DNA of 64,000 nt from JBBSJZ01 sp041739875 (GTDB lineage: Bacteria > Planctomycetota > Planctomycetia > Pirellulales > Pirellulaceae), in the NCBI GenBank assembly GCA_041739875.1, contig JBGSNA010000232.1:1-64000 (forward strand). Direction: 5' to 3'. Every line of letters starts with the position of its first letter. The stretch's first letter is position 1. Both the position numbers and the translations under genes were made by a program. Below, piece by piece: positions 34,048 through 43,768 of the stretch. The notes below the pieces were generated by a model. It saw nothing but the letters and a program-made list of their open reading frames with translations, had not been told where the DNA came from and made no database searches.

Positions 34048-35406
34048 CTAAACGACGTACTCTTCGTCTTTGATGTCATATTTTTCGAGCAGTCGATAGA
34101 GGCTGCGGCGGCTTACCCCAAGGGAGGTCGCAGCATGAATCTTTTTACCGTTTTCTCGCCGGAGCGCTTCGATCACCAAGCTTCGATTGACAGTCTTGAG
34201 GTCCACTTCAGCCTCGAGATCGAGAGACGATGCCTCTTGCTTTGCGTGGCATCTCAACTCTTGCGGAAAGTTCTTTAACTCGATGGTCTCATCATCGGCC
34301 AACATCTTCGCACGCTCGATCGCATTGATGAGCTGTCGCACGTTGCCTGGCCAAGAGTACGCTTTGACGGCTGCTCGAGCGTCGGGCTGCCATTCCCAAC
34401 CGCAGCCTGTGAATTTTTCCGCTAGCAACAATACATCGTCACCTCGCTCGCGAAGCGGCGGTACCTCGATCGTCAACACATTGATGCGATAGTACAGGTC
34501 TTCGCGAAAACGTTTGGCTTCCACTTCCTCCGCCAAGTTTCGGTTAGTAGCCGCGACGATCCGAACCTCGACGTGTCGATCCTTGATTGAACCCACACGT
34601 CGCATCCATCCGTCTTCCAGCACACGTAGCAATTTCGGTTGAAGCGAAGGTGCAAGTTCGCCAATTTCATCGATGAACAACGTCCCACCGTCGGCGACTT
34701 CAAACAGACCAGGCTTGGAAGTCACAGCACCCGTGAACGCTCCCCTCTCGTGCCCAAACATTTCACTTTCCAATAGTGCCTCGGGCAGAGCAGCACAGTT
34801 AATAACGACAAGCGGTTTCTCCGCGAGGGGACTCACTTGGTGCAAGGCCCTAGCAACCAGCTCCTTTCCCGTTCCGCTTTCACCTTGAATTAAGATCGGT
34901 TTGTCGGATGGTCCCACTCGGCCAATCAATCGAAAGACCTCTCGCATGGCGGGCGAGTCGCCGATCATACCGCCGGTGGTCTGCGATCGCGAGAACAACG
35001 CTCTCAGTCGCCGATTCTCCTCCTTGATCCGTCCCGCTTCGGCGGCCTTTTCAACGACCGCAGCGAGGTGTGGAAAACGCACCGGCTTGGTGAGAAATTC
35101 ATGAGCCCCGAGTTTCATCGCTTGCACAGCCGTTTCAATGGTTCCTTGGCCCGTTAGCATGACGACTTCGGTCTCGGCATTGCTCAGCCTGATTTTCTCC
35201 AACAGCTCGATGCCGGACATGCCTGGCATCGCCATGTCAAGAATCGCAACATGGAAAACACGCTCCGTCGCCAACTCTAACGCTTCGTAACCGTTAGCAG
35301 CACTGCTTGTTTCGTAACCTTGCGACGCAAAATATTGTACGGACCGTTTACGAATCTCGTCATCATCGTCGACGACTAATAGGACGGTTGGCCTTGAATT
35401 GCTCAT
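34048..35406 (-). CDS. Sigma-54-dependent response regulator (NtrC family)
   Basis: This 452-residue regulator has a REC domain (VVDDDDEIRKRSVQYFASQG; Asp in VAILDMAMPG; FLTKPVRF), an AAA+ domain with Walker A GESGTGKELVARALHQ, the sigma-54 contact loop ERGAFTGA, Walker B GGTLFIDEIGEL, and arginine-finger region REDLYYRINVLTIEVP. A FIS-type HTH (HAATSLGVSRRSLYRLLEKY) ends it. It activates sigma-54 promoters when phosphorylated. ATG 35406 (MSNSRPTVLL) is the proper start, as the upstream extension to 35511 is not REC-like. It lies convergent to the sensor operon and is a likely partner of one of its kinases, which is inference. Confidence 0.92.
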   Translation of the reverse strand: MSNSRPTVLLVVDDDDEIRKRSVQYFASQGYETSSAANGYEALELATERVFHVAILDMAMPGMSGIELLEKIRLSNAETEVVMLTGQGTIETAVQAMKLGAHEFLTKPVRFPHLAAVVEKAAEAGRIKEENRRLRALFSRSQTTGGMIGDSPAMREVFRLIGRVGPSDKPILIQGESGTGKELVARALHQVSPLAEKPLVVINCAALPEALLESEMFGHERGAFTGAVTSKPGLFEVADGGTLFIDEIGELAPSLQPKLLRVLEDGWMRRVGSIKDRHVEVRIVAATNRNLAEEVEAKRFREDLYYRINVLTIEVPPLRERGDDVLLLAEKFTGCGWEWQPDARAAVKAYSWPGNVRQLINAIERAKMLADDETIELKNFPQELRCHAKQEASSLDLEAEVDLKTVNRSLVIEALRRENGKKIHAATSLGVSRRSLYRLLEKYDIKDEEYVV

Positions 35407-36153
35407 GAAAACTCTCAATGAATCCGTATTCGATGTACGGCGTTTTGTGCAACAGCGTGCGCCTTCGGCACGCGCTGTGAGCCGACTCCTTCGACATCTC
35501 ACAGACAGCACTCGCCGATAATCGCTAGTTTTTCATCAGTACCAAGCTCGATGTGCTGCGCTTCGCATCTGTTCGGAAATAACTTCGCCCTCAATGACCG
35601 GTGAACCGTGGTGCAAGAGACAAGTCTAGCCAAAGTGATCGCGCCCGACACCCATGAAGATCAACTGCGGATTGAACGAGCCTCGGTGATCTTGTGGGAG
35701 ACCCAGAAGTACTCCGAGCGACTGTCGGTTGAATGCAAGTTACTTGCAGTTACCGTCTCGATCCTCTTTTGATGAGAGAATCGGTAGCCGCATCTGATTT
35801 ACTACGGCGAGTGATCACGTTGAGGATTTCGATATCAGCAATTTTGTACAGCAAATCCTGATTCGGTGTGTCCTTTCTCCGTCCATACAGGTTTGACAAC
35901 GGCGCACCCAGTCGTGATTGACGAACAGTAGCACCCCTCCCGAAAGGGGTGCTTGCAGCAGCCTCTGTCTGCGGCTTTCCACCGAGTTGGCTGTTGACAA
36001 CTGGTTTCAATCGATATTTAATGAGTTGAGATTGATTCTCAATAGCATCGCTCTTGCGAAAACTAGCAAGCCACCGCAGCGGAATGAAAACCGCTCGAAC
36101 TAGCCAGCCACGTTTGACATGAGCGCATTCGTCACCACCGTAAGGAAGTTACA
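35407..36153. other. Long intergenic region with two hairpins
   Basis: About 750 bases separate the minus-strand regulator from the DUF1559 gene. Near the regulator an imperfect 12-bp hairpin (35452-35478, ACAGCGTGCGCC with GGCACGCGCTGT) lies in its 5' leader. A second, perfect 9-bp hairpin is at 35930-35953. Frames such as 35750-36010 minus show no family features. No sigma-54 type GG-N10-GC promoter was convincing by eye. Confidence 0.5.
35930..35953. repeat. Perfect GC-rich hairpin
   Basis: AGCACCCCT (35930-35938) and AGGGGTGCT (35945-35953) are exact complements around CCCGAA. No T-run follows on either strand. It may be a transcription-pausing or REP-like element in the long gap before the DUF1559 gene. 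Confidence 0.55.
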
Positions 36154-37236
36154 ATGCGTTTTGTTCACTATTCGTTGTTTGCTGGCTCAGATGCGGATGT
36201 CTCCGTAGCTAAGCGTTCCTGCTCCGTAGCAAAGAATTCCAAGTACGGATTCACGCTCGTGGAACTGCTGGTGGTGATTGCCATCATCGGGATTCTTGTG
36301 GGGCTTTTGTTGCCGGCGGTGCAGTCAGCTCGAGAAGCGGCCAGACGGATGAGTTGCCAGAATAATATCAAGCAACTCGGGCTTGCGCTTCACAATTACG
36401 AGTCGACATTCACGTACTTTCCACCGTCCAGTTCGCCGTTCGGTGGATCGAATAGCCAGCCCTGGTCTGGCCAGGCGTTCCTGCTTCCATTCCTAGAAGG
36501 AGCGTCGCAATATTCGCTGATTGACTTCTCATACGGCTATCACCACCAAGTTAATCGAGATCGATTCCCGCCCTTTGGTGTAGCTGCCACACGGGTTTCA
36601 GTGCTCCAGTGTCCGAGCGATCCGAATGATCGGGCGCGCCTCAGTTCATCAGGTGGACCGGAGCACTATCCGTTGTCGTATGCAATGAGCGTGGGCGAAT
36701 ATCTCGTCTACAACCCAGTCACGAAAACCGACGGTGGGGCGGCGTTCGGCGCCGCGAGACCACTTCGCTCCAACGCGTACTTAGACGGATTGAGCAATAC
36801 CCTTGCGTATGGAGAGGTAAAGGCTTTTACGCCGCGATTCCACGACTCCACGTTGCCGACAACTGCTCCGTTGACGCCTGAGGCAGTTGCTCCGTCCATC
36901 AGTGGCGGTTCTTGGTCCACAGAGAACGGTCATACCGAGTGGGTTTGCGGTCGCGCCATCCACAACGGGTTTACGACGACGTTCGGCCCCAACACAAAGG
37001 TACCCTATACGGATCCTAGCGGCGCGAACTTCGACATCGACGTGACCAGCAGCCGTGAAGGTCGAAACGCTGTCGATAACACTTACGCGGTGATTACGTC
37101 GCGTTCCTACCACGTCGGCGCCGTTCATGTGGGACTAATGGACGGTTCCGTTCGAACGATGACAAATTCGTTGGACTTGGGTCTTTGGCGAGGTCTCGGA
37201 ACGCGTGGCGGACGCGAAGTACTTCAATCGCAATAA
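36154..37236 (+). CDS. DUF1559 domain pseudopilin-like protein
   Basis: The 360-residue protein has a type IV pilin-like N-terminus at residues 29-60: KYGFTLVELLVVIAIIGILV, then LLPAVQSAREAARRMSCQNN. The prepilin peptidase site G-F-T-L-V-E is intact. The rest is the DUF1559 (SBP_bac_10) domain with LGLALHNYESTF near residue 80 and the C-terminal HVGLMDGSVRTM ending. Hundreds of such proteins occur in planctomycete genomes; they are cell-surface or secretion-system related and of unknown precise role. The 28 residues before the cleavage site are unusually long and carry a degenerate repeat (VAKRSCSVAKNS). AAGGAAG precedes ATG 36154. Confidence 0.92.
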   Translation: MRFVHYSLFAGSDADVSVAKRSCSVAKNSKYGFTLVELLVVIAIIGILVGLLLPAVQSAREAARRMSCQNNIKQLGLALHNYESTFTYFPPSSSPFGGSNSQPWSGQAFLLPFLEGASQYSLIDFSYGYHHQVNRDRFPPFGVAATRVSVLQCPSDPNDRARLSSSGGPEHYPLSYAMSVGEYLVYNPVTKTDGGAAFGAARPLRSNAYLDGLSNTLAYGEVKAFTPRFHDSTLPTTAPLTPEAVAPSISGGSWSTENGHTEWVCGRAIHNGFTTTFGPNTKVPYTDPSGANFDIDVTSSREGRNAVDNTYAVITSRSYHVGAVHVGLMDGSVRTMTNSLDLGLWRGLGTRGGREVLQSQ

Positions 37237-37694
37237 GACGGCTGGTCGACTTGACGGCGCGAGCGTCGTGCAAATCACTGTGTCCCGTTCGGCGCACAGA
37301 TCGCGCCGAACAGGATTGAACCTGTGGAGTCACGGGGCGGTCTTGTCGCTGGGTTCGAGACTGGGATTGTTTTCGGGACGGGGACTTTCGATTTTCTTAG
37401 TCGTAGCGTCTTTTGATGACGTCTCCAACTCAGGTTCGGCGTAAGAGGAGGTGCCGGCGTAAGAGGAGGTGCCATCCATGCGACCTCGTTTGACAGATCG
37501 AATTTGGTTTCGTGGAACCCAGACGCCGTTTCACAAAAAGATGAGCCAAGAACGCATTGGAACTGTCCATCGAGATGCTGATCAAAGATGTCGCAGAGAC
37601 GTTGGGTGCCTTTCATTCACGATGATGAGTACTTCAAGCTCACTCGCTATTCATTGCATACAAAGAAGTGCGTTTGCTTCGGATGAGCCCGATT
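37237..37694. other. Intergenic region between convergent genes
   Basis: No credible gene was found. The only structure is an 18-bp direct repeat near 37441-37473 (GTAAGAGGAGGTGCCGGC, then GTAAGAGGAGGTGCC), which contains Shine-Dalgarno-like AGGAGG twice but is not followed by a start codon in a plausible frame: the ATG at 37478 opens only a short, family-less frame. Confidence 0.5.
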
Positions 37695-40397
37695 TCAATC
37701 CTCTTTGAGGTTGTTGTCGTCTTTGCTATTCACATTGTCTTTTACAGAATCCAAATCCTTTGACTCAGGCGAGTTTGCCTTCATTTGTTTTCGGAACGCT
37801 TCGAACTCTTCCTTCATCTCATCCGTTTCCTTTCGCAGCTCGCTGAGCGACTTGCGAAGCTCAATGACTTCAGCCGGAGGCGCTGCCGTTGTCTCGTTCA
37901 AGTTTTCGATGGCTCGTTCCGCTGCCCGTTTGATGCGATCGTTTGACGAATCGGTATACGCATCCAATATTACACTTGCACGCCGATCACCAAGGTCACC
38001 CAAGGCTGCGATCACCGCTGTTTGTACCGCTGTCTTTGGATGCTCCAATTGAGACGCGATGTAGTCAAAACAGTCGGACTCCATGTCCGTTTTTTTGCAC
38101 AACTTTGCGAGTGTGCCAATGCTTCGAGCGATAACGCGAGAGCTGAACTCGCCACCACGATTCTGCATCACTTTCATCAATGGAGCTGCGTACACCGGAT
38201 CGTTTTGGCGGCCCATAGCACTGATCGCTGCCGATGCCAACTCGTTTTCAAAAGATTCGGAACCCAGAAGCTCGATCAATTTTGATTGAGTCGGTTCGCC
38301 GTGGAATTTCGCGAGCGCTGCGATTGCAAGTGTTTGGATCGCTGGGTTGGATTCCTTTTCCAAAACGATCATCGCGTCATCGAACGTGCTGGGTTTGAAG
38401 GGTCTCAGCATCGCACTTACGACTTCCAAGCGAACGCGGGCGTCGGATTGATTCTGCCAGTTCACTCTCAGGATCTCGAAGGCTTCGTCTGTTTCTTGGC
38501 TTGCGAGAGCTTTTGCCGCCGCGATGCGAACACCAAAAAACGGGTCCTCTTTCAGGCGTTGGGTCAACAATGCGACGGATGCTTTCGTCTTTCGATTTGC
38601 GAGTGCCTCGACGGCCAGCAAGCGTCCCATCATGTCGTCCGCGCGTTCCACTTGCGCGGCAATTAATTCATCCGACTTGTCAAAATTGATGTTCGCCAGC
38701 ACCGTGTACTCAGGATCGAAGCGAACGATCGATGGCTGGGCGCTCAATGCGAAATAGAAATCTTCTTCGGTATCCTCAACGACAATCTCATGGTCGAACA
38801 CTTTTTCGTTGATTACAAAACGAATCTTGGTCGGGAATTGGTATAGCAACACATCGTCGTTGATTGGCTGGGTCTGGCGAACGGTGACTTTGGCCATTTT
38901 CTCTTGGGGCATCCACCGATAAGTGATCTTCAAATCAGGATGTCGACTATGGTAGAGCCACTGATCAAAAAATCGATCCATTGGGCGACCGGAATGGTCT
39001 TCAATGACTTGTCGCAAATCGTCTGTGACGACGCTGGTCAGTCCATGTTTTTCCAAATAGGCTTGGATGCACTTGCGGTACAAGTCGTCGCCCAGTTGAC
39101 TTCGCAACATGTGCAGCACCCATGCACCTTTGGGATACGCGCGGTAATCGAACTGCTGCATTGGGTCGGTGTATTCGTTGTAAACGATCGGTTTGGTGTC
39201 TTTGTCGTTCGTCAGGATCTGATTGGTTGCATCAAGATGCAATCGATACAACATCGCGTCACGACCAAACTTGTGGCCTTCGTAGAGGTGCGTGTAGAAA
39301 GTTGCAAACCCTTCGTTTAGCCAAAGATGACTCCAGTCTTTGCATGTCACATAATCACCGAACCATTGGTGCGCCATTTCATGGGCATCTAAGGAGCGTG
39401 TGGATCGTACGTTTTCCGTCGCTTTCGAGAATACAGTACCATCGGTAAGAGTCGTCAACGTCGTGTTCTCCATTCCACCAGCAGTGAAATCGGCAATGGT
39501 CACTTGGTCGTACTTGACCCAAGGAAACTGCATTCCGATTTCTTGCTCATAGAATGCCATGATGTCAGGAGTGTCGACAAAGCTGTTCGGGGCATGTTCA
39601 GCCAATGTTGGTTGTGTATAGAAGCCTAGGGGAACATCGCGATGCTGTTTTTCAAACTTGGTTAAATGGCCAGCGACTAAGCACATCAGATAGTTAGCGT
39701 GAGGTTTCTCTTGTAGCCATCGAACGGCCTTCAGACCTGCTTCATCAATCCGCTCGCCCATTCGCGTGCCATTGCCAAGCACCGTCATCTCCGTGGGAAC
39801 GTGACAGATGATCTCCGTTGAAGATCGCTCGTTGGGATAATCGAAACAGGGAAACCAATGGCGCGCTTCGTGGGCTTCGCCTTGGGTCCAGATGTGTGTG
39901 TCCGATTCCGGGTAACCCATGTCGGATGTTCGAAAATACAGCCCCGCATTGGGCTGGGCGGAGTAATCGATATCGACGCGAAATTCTTTGCCGACTGGCA
40001 ACGGTGCCGCGAAAGAAATTTGCAGGCTGTCACGCGTGGAAACAAAGTCGGACACCGTACCACCGTCACATCGGATTTCTTTGACATGGATATCGATCGC
40101 GTCCAATCGCAACACGGAAACCGGATCGGCGATCGGCTTGGCCGTGATTGAACTTGTGCCCGAAACGGTTTTTCCTTTCCAGTCCGGCGTCACATCCAAT
40201 TTGATGTGCAGAACATCGACCTGCCGAACCGGCGCATATTGATAGCGGCCTGATAGTGACAGCCCGAGTGGTAACTGAGCCTGTGATTGCGAGTATGCCT
40301 GCGAATGCGACTCGGCGCAATATCGACAAATCGTCTCTTCAGCGTGAATTGAGCTAGCGACGATCAGGAAAGCCAAGGTTGACTGCAGTTTTTTCAT
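37695..40397 (-). CDS. Secreted M1 family zinc aminopeptidase with HEAT repeats
   Basis: This 900-residue protein starts with signal peptide MKKLQSTLAFLIVASSIHA and a short Cys/Ser/Gln-rich linker. The M1 peptidase domain (residues 45-560) has the substrate motif GGMENTT and the zinc site HEMAHQWFG followed by NEGFATF (HExxH-18-E). Residues 600-840 contain HEAT-like repeats (SVALLTQRLKEDPFFGVRIA, then IAALAKFHGEPTQSKLIELL). A coiled-coil charged tail follows (ELRKSLSELRKETDEM). It probably removes N-terminal amino acids from peptides in the periplasm. M1 enzymes with C-terminal HEAT repeats are known in planctomycetes. No operon partner is obvious; the downstream neighbour is convergent. Confidence 0.9.
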   Translation of the reverse strand: MKKLQSTLAFLIVASSIHAEETICRYCAESHSQAYSQSQAQLPLGLSLSGRYQYAPVRQVDVLHIKLDVTPDWKGKTVSGTSSITAKPIADPVSVLRLDAIDIHVKEIRCDGGTVSDFVSTRDSLQISFAAPLPVGKEFRVDIDYSAQPNAGLYFRTSDMGYPESDTHIWTQGEAHEARHWFPCFDYPNERSSTEIICHVPTEMTVLGNGTRMGERIDEAGLKAVRWLQEKPHANYLMCLVAGHLTKFEKQHRDVPLGFYTQPTLAEHAPNSFVDTPDIMAFYEQEIGMQFPWVKYDQVTIADFTAGGMENTTLTTLTDGTVFSKATENVRSTRSLDAHEMAHQWFGDYVTCKDWSHLWLNEGFATFYTHLYEGHKFGRDAMLYRLHLDATNQILTNDKDTKPIVYNEYTDPMQQFDYRAYPKGAWVLHMLRSQLGDDLYRKCIQAYLEKHGLTSVVTDDLRQVIEDHSGRPMDRFFDQWLYHSRHPDLKITYRWMPQEKMAKVTVRQTQPINDDVLLYQFPTKIRFVINEKVFDHEIVVEDTEEDFYFALSAQPSIVRFDPEYTVLANINFDKSDELIAAQVERADDMMGRLLAVEALANRKTKASVALLTQRLKEDPFFGVRIAAAKALASQETDEAFEILRVNWQNQSDARVRLEVVSAMLRPFKPSTFDDAMIVLEKESNPAIQTLAIAALAKFHGEPTQSKLIELLGSESFENELASAAISAMGRQNDPVYAAPLMKVMQNRGGEFSSRVIARSIGTLAKLCKKTDMESDCFDYIASQLEHPKTAVQTAVIAALGDLGDRRASVILDAYTDSSNDRIKRAAERAIENLNETTAAPPAEVIELRKSLSELRKETDEMKEEFEAFRKQMKANSPESKDLDSVKDNVNSKDDNNLKED

Positions 40398-40472
40398 GTC
40401 TTGACGCCGGGTGGATCGAAATAAAGCCTGGAGAATGAACGTCTCCAGCGTAACTCAAAGGCTGTGAGGATT

Positions 40473-42314
40473 TCACTGTTTTCTTGCATGAATCGAGTGA
40501 GGCGAATCATCGCCCCCTAGAGAAGAGCTAGGGTCAGATTCGACGAACAAGGACATTTCGGTCAAACGGACAATCGGATACGTGCGATGGGCGGTTTCGT
40601 AGTGCGGCGACTGTTCGTAAATGAATTGCAATTGCGAGTTGCGATCGGTGGCAAATAGCGAGTCGGTGGCAGACCGTTCCGCAAGTTTCTTTCGCAAGAG
40701 TTCGTCGTCGGCCAGGAGTTTTTCGGCGATGTCTTCGAACACGTAAGACGAGAAGTGTTCCTTCTGGGTCAGAATCGTGTCAAAGAAATTCCAACGGAAG
40801 AGCGAATCCGTAGCAGTCGGCTCAAGCGTCTCAACGATGTATCTGGCACGCGTCTGTCGGATCGGAATCACGTAATCACCAGAACGAACGGATACGGTGT
40901 TGCGTGTCATTGTCACATCGATGGAATCGTGCATGTAATGCCCTTCGTACGGTCTCGTGAGGGTTTTGACATTGTCGATTCGATAGACTTCGCCGACGAC
41001 CGTGGCATCTTTTGCGAGCTGGGACATTTGAACGCCGTTGAGTTTCATCAGTTCGATCACGCGATGCCAACCTTGTGGGACCAGGTAACCGGTCGGCAGT
41101 TCCACCATTCGGCTGGCGCGATACGTGTCAAAGTAGTCGATCGATTTTGTATACGGTTTGGTGCGATCATAAAACAGTCGTTCGCCCGGCGTAACGCGGC
41201 TTGGTATCTGGCTTGCTTGGTAACCCCGAAACAATAATTTTGACGACTGCTCCCGATTGACGGTCCATGCAATTGGAACTGACGACTGATTGACGTACGT
41301 CTCTCGATCTTTACGGCGAATCGACTGGATCGTCACGCCCTCGTTTGACAACAGCTCAATTGCTGCTTCGAAAAACGCGAGAGTTGCTTGCACTCGTTGT
41401 GGATAGGGTTTCAACATATGGGTTTCGGTCATGAATCCCATCGTTTGAAAGAGCGCGGCGTACCCGGTGGAATAGCGTGGTGTTTCCAGAAACTGTTCAA
41501 AGCCAAGATCCGGCGGTGCGCCGCCGGAATTGACGTAGGGAACGGTTTCGAAATCGGACTGCCGCATCATCTCGAACAGACTCGGTTGGAATGTTTCTGC
41601 GAAATATCTGCCAAGCTCCAGCCCCAGTTTGTCTTTCTGGCTGTGTGCAGACGTCATCACATACTGGTAATCCGCACCATTGCTGACGTGCGTGTCAATC
41701 AAGAGTTCAGGATCCAATTGCTGGAAAAGCGAAGCGAATGATTTGGCGTTTTTTGTATCGCACTTAACGAAGTCGCGATTGAGATCGTAATTTTGTGCAT
41801 TGCCCCGGAACCCATATTCTTTTGGACCGTTTTGATTTGCCCGCGTGCTTGTGTTTCGATTGAGTGCGCCGCCGATGTTGTACATCGGGATGACAGCTAC
41901 GATTACGTTCTGCGGCAGGCCATCGCGTGCGAGGTCGCGAACCAGCATCATCGATGCGTCAACTCCGTCGGACTCGCCGGGGTGAATCGCATTGATGATT
42001 AATAGCACAGAGCGGCCCGCTGCGCGAGCTTGCTCCAAATCAAAGTTCCCGTCTGCGGATACAGTGACGACATGCAACGGGAATCCGCTATCAGTGGGGC
42101 CGATCGCTCGCAACTGAACACGGTCAAACGCCAACGAAAGTTGACGATAGAAAGCAATCGCCGTCTGGTATTCCGCCGTTTGCCAGCCATCTGAACGTTC
42201 GTAAGGCGTCGTCCAATCCTCCACAGCGCTCGGTATCGGTTGCTGTGATTTTGCGTCAACGGATAAAGCGAAGACAGACAGAGTTGACAACAGTAAAGCA
42301 GGCAGTCGACGCAT
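40473..42314 (-). CDS. M14 family carboxypeptidase-like zinc peptidase, secreted
   Basis: The 613-residue protein begins MRRLPALLLSTLSVFALSVD (signal peptide). The M14 fold shows the zinc ligands in NAIHPGESDG (H and E of HxxE) and the third ligand in LLIDTHVSNG, plus the substrate-binding N/R in QNYDLNRDF. The C-terminal 250 residues have no domain I can name. It probably cleaves C-terminal residues from peptides or acts on peptidoglycan peptides. The open frame extends upstream to 42506, but ATG 42314 with its signal peptide is the better start. The M1 aminopeptidase gene lies 75 bases downstream on the same strand, so both may be one operon for peptide degradation. Confidence 0.82.
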   Translation of the reverse strand: MRRLPALLLSTLSVFALSVDAKSQQPIPSAVEDWTTPYERSDGWQTAEYQTAIAFYRQLSLAFDRVQLRAIGPTDSGFPLHVVTVSADGNFDLEQARAAGRSVLLIINAIHPGESDGVDASMMLVRDLARDGLPQNVIVAVIPMYNIGGALNRNTSTRANQNGPKEYGFRGNAQNYDLNRDFVKCDTKNAKSFASLFQQLDPELLIDTHVSNGADYQYVMTSAHSQKDKLGLELGRYFAETFQPSLFEMMRQSDFETVPYVNSGGAPPDLGFEQFLETPRYSTGYAALFQTMGFMTETHMLKPYPQRVQATLAFFEAAIELLSNEGVTIQSIRRKDRETYVNQSSVPIAWTVNREQSSKLLFRGYQASQIPSRVTPGERLFYDRTKPYTKSIDYFDTYRASRMVELPTGYLVPQGWHRVIELMKLNGVQMSQLAKDATVVGEVYRIDNVKTLTRPYEGHYMHDSIDVTMTRNTVSVRSGDYVIPIRQTRARYIVETLEPTATDSLFRWNFFDTILTQKEHFSSYVFEDIAEKLLADDELLRKKLAERSATDSLFATDRNSQLQFIYEQSPHYETAHRTYPIVRLTEMSLFVESDPSSSLGGDDSPHSIHARKQ

Positions 42315-42579
42315 GATGAATGGGTCCAGTGTAGAAAGCTCAAGATGCAAATCACGAAAATCGAAGCGATCGCAGCTCGGACGTTCTTGTGCATCGACCT
42401 CATCGCTAGAATCGATGCCAGGCCAAACCAAGTAAAATATTGACGAGATAAAAACCGTCAACAAGGGTGGAGCAAGACGGAGTTCTACGGGGTCCGGCGC
42501 GGACACTAAACGTCATTGTCTTGAAAATTCACGTGCAAAGGCACAAGACTGTAGCGACTGCCGAACCGTATCCGATAGT

Positions 42580-43362
42580 TCATTGATCAACGCGATCCCC
42601 ACTTCCTTGCTGCCAGCAATCGCTCGGGTTTCTGGCAAGAATCGAGTCGGAGATCCCCATGCAGACAATTGCCGATATTAAGGGCAGAATCACAAAAAAC
42701 AATAGCATCACAGCGAGTGAGACGTACTCCACTGCGGGACTCAGTCGACCTCCACTCGCAGTGAACGCGATCAGAATCGCAGTCCCGCTCAGCAGACTCG
42801 GGACGACGGCACTCGTCGCTAAAATGAAAACGCCGTGATTGAGCCGCTGTGGGTGAAAGGTTAGTCGCGAAAGCATCTCCTCAGCGCCGTTCGTCCATCG
42901 ATAGGTTTTGGGGTGGACCCAAACTCGGATGGAATGTCGCCATGCTCGAAACGCAGCGTACAGTCCGATGAAGGTCGTCAGACCCACGCCACCTGCGATC
43001 GTCAACATGGCCGTGGCGAATTTGGTCATGTCTGGTTGGATGCCAATTATAAAGCTTATGATGACCAGGATCACAACCGACGCGAATGCGGAAGCCGCAG
43101 CTAGCCAAAGTGCATCTGCTAAATAAAAGTACCACAGAGTATTGGCTCGATTCCGATCGCCATGACTCATCTCATAGGCGCGCAACCACCATCCAGTTCT
43201 TAACGCGGGGAGCGCTGCGATGACCGACGGAATCATCGTTGCCACAACGATACTGGATGTTAGCCAGTAAATAAGCAGCAATATCGGCAATACGGCAGGC
43301 CACAACCAGACGGTCGTTCCCAATCCTCTGCCGCGTGCCGGAGCATCCAGGTCGTTAACCAT
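42580..43362 (-). CDS. Multi-pass membrane protein, unrecognised
   Basis: The 260-residue protein has about five or six hydrophobic segments: WLWPAVLPILLLIYWLTS, SVVILVIISFIIGI, MLTIAGGVGLTTFIGLYAAF, HGVFILATSAVVPSLLSGTA and LAVMLLFFVILPLISAIVC. Polar loops include RAYEMSHGDRNRANTLWYFY and HPKTYRWTNGAEEML. I do not recognise a family. It precedes the M14 and M1 peptidase genes on the minus strand with a gap of about 265 bases, so co-transcription is uncertain. Length and even hydrophobicity suggest a real gene. Confidence 0.65.
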   Translation of the reverse strand: MVNDLDAPARGRGLGTTVWLWPAVLPILLLIYWLTSSIVVATMIPSVIAALPALRTGWWLRAYEMSHGDRNRANTLWYFYLADALWLAAASAFASVVILVIISFIIGIQPDMTKFATAMLTIAGGVGLTTFIGLYAAFRAWRHSIRVWVHPKTYRWTNGAEEMLSRLTFHPQRLNHGVFILATSAVVPSLLSGTAILIAFTASGGRLSPAVEYVSLAVMLLFFVILPLISAIVCMGISDSILARNPSDCWQQGSGDRVDQ

Positions 43363-43768
43363 TGCGGATCGTTTATGGTTGATTGCAAGCTATCGGGTTG
43401 GGCCTGAGAAAAACAACGACAACAGTGTATCCCCGCATATCGATAGGATGAGCGAAGGTGATTTCAATGCCGAATTGTAGAGACGGTAGCAACAACGGCA
43501 AATGGCAGCTTCATGAATCGCTATCCATCAAAAAACTCCCAGTTCTTTGACGTGCCAACCGGACGGCCTGGGCAACGTTTCCGAAGTCTGTTCGAGAAAT
43601 GATGACAGTTTGACAGACCCCAAGGGTGCAGACAGCATGGCGGAGAGAGAAAAATTGCCTTCGCGCAAGTCCGCGAGCTGCCTTCGTGTGCAATACATGT
43701 TGACGGACTCGCGTATGCTACAATCGGGAACCCGCCAACTTCCCTGCCTCTCATCCGATAAAGTTCCA
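43363..43768. other. Intergenic promoter region of the sulfatase block
   Basis: The 406 bases between the divergent membrane protein and the first sulfatase contain no gene. An open frame upstream of ATG 43769 begins at 43547 but its translation lacks a signal peptide or family pattern. No promoter or operator was recognised. Confidence 0.5.

Noticed and set aside
35750..36010. A minus-strand 86-codon frame in the gap before the DUF1559 gene
   Set aside because: It contains a perfect hairpin and has no similarity to known proteins.
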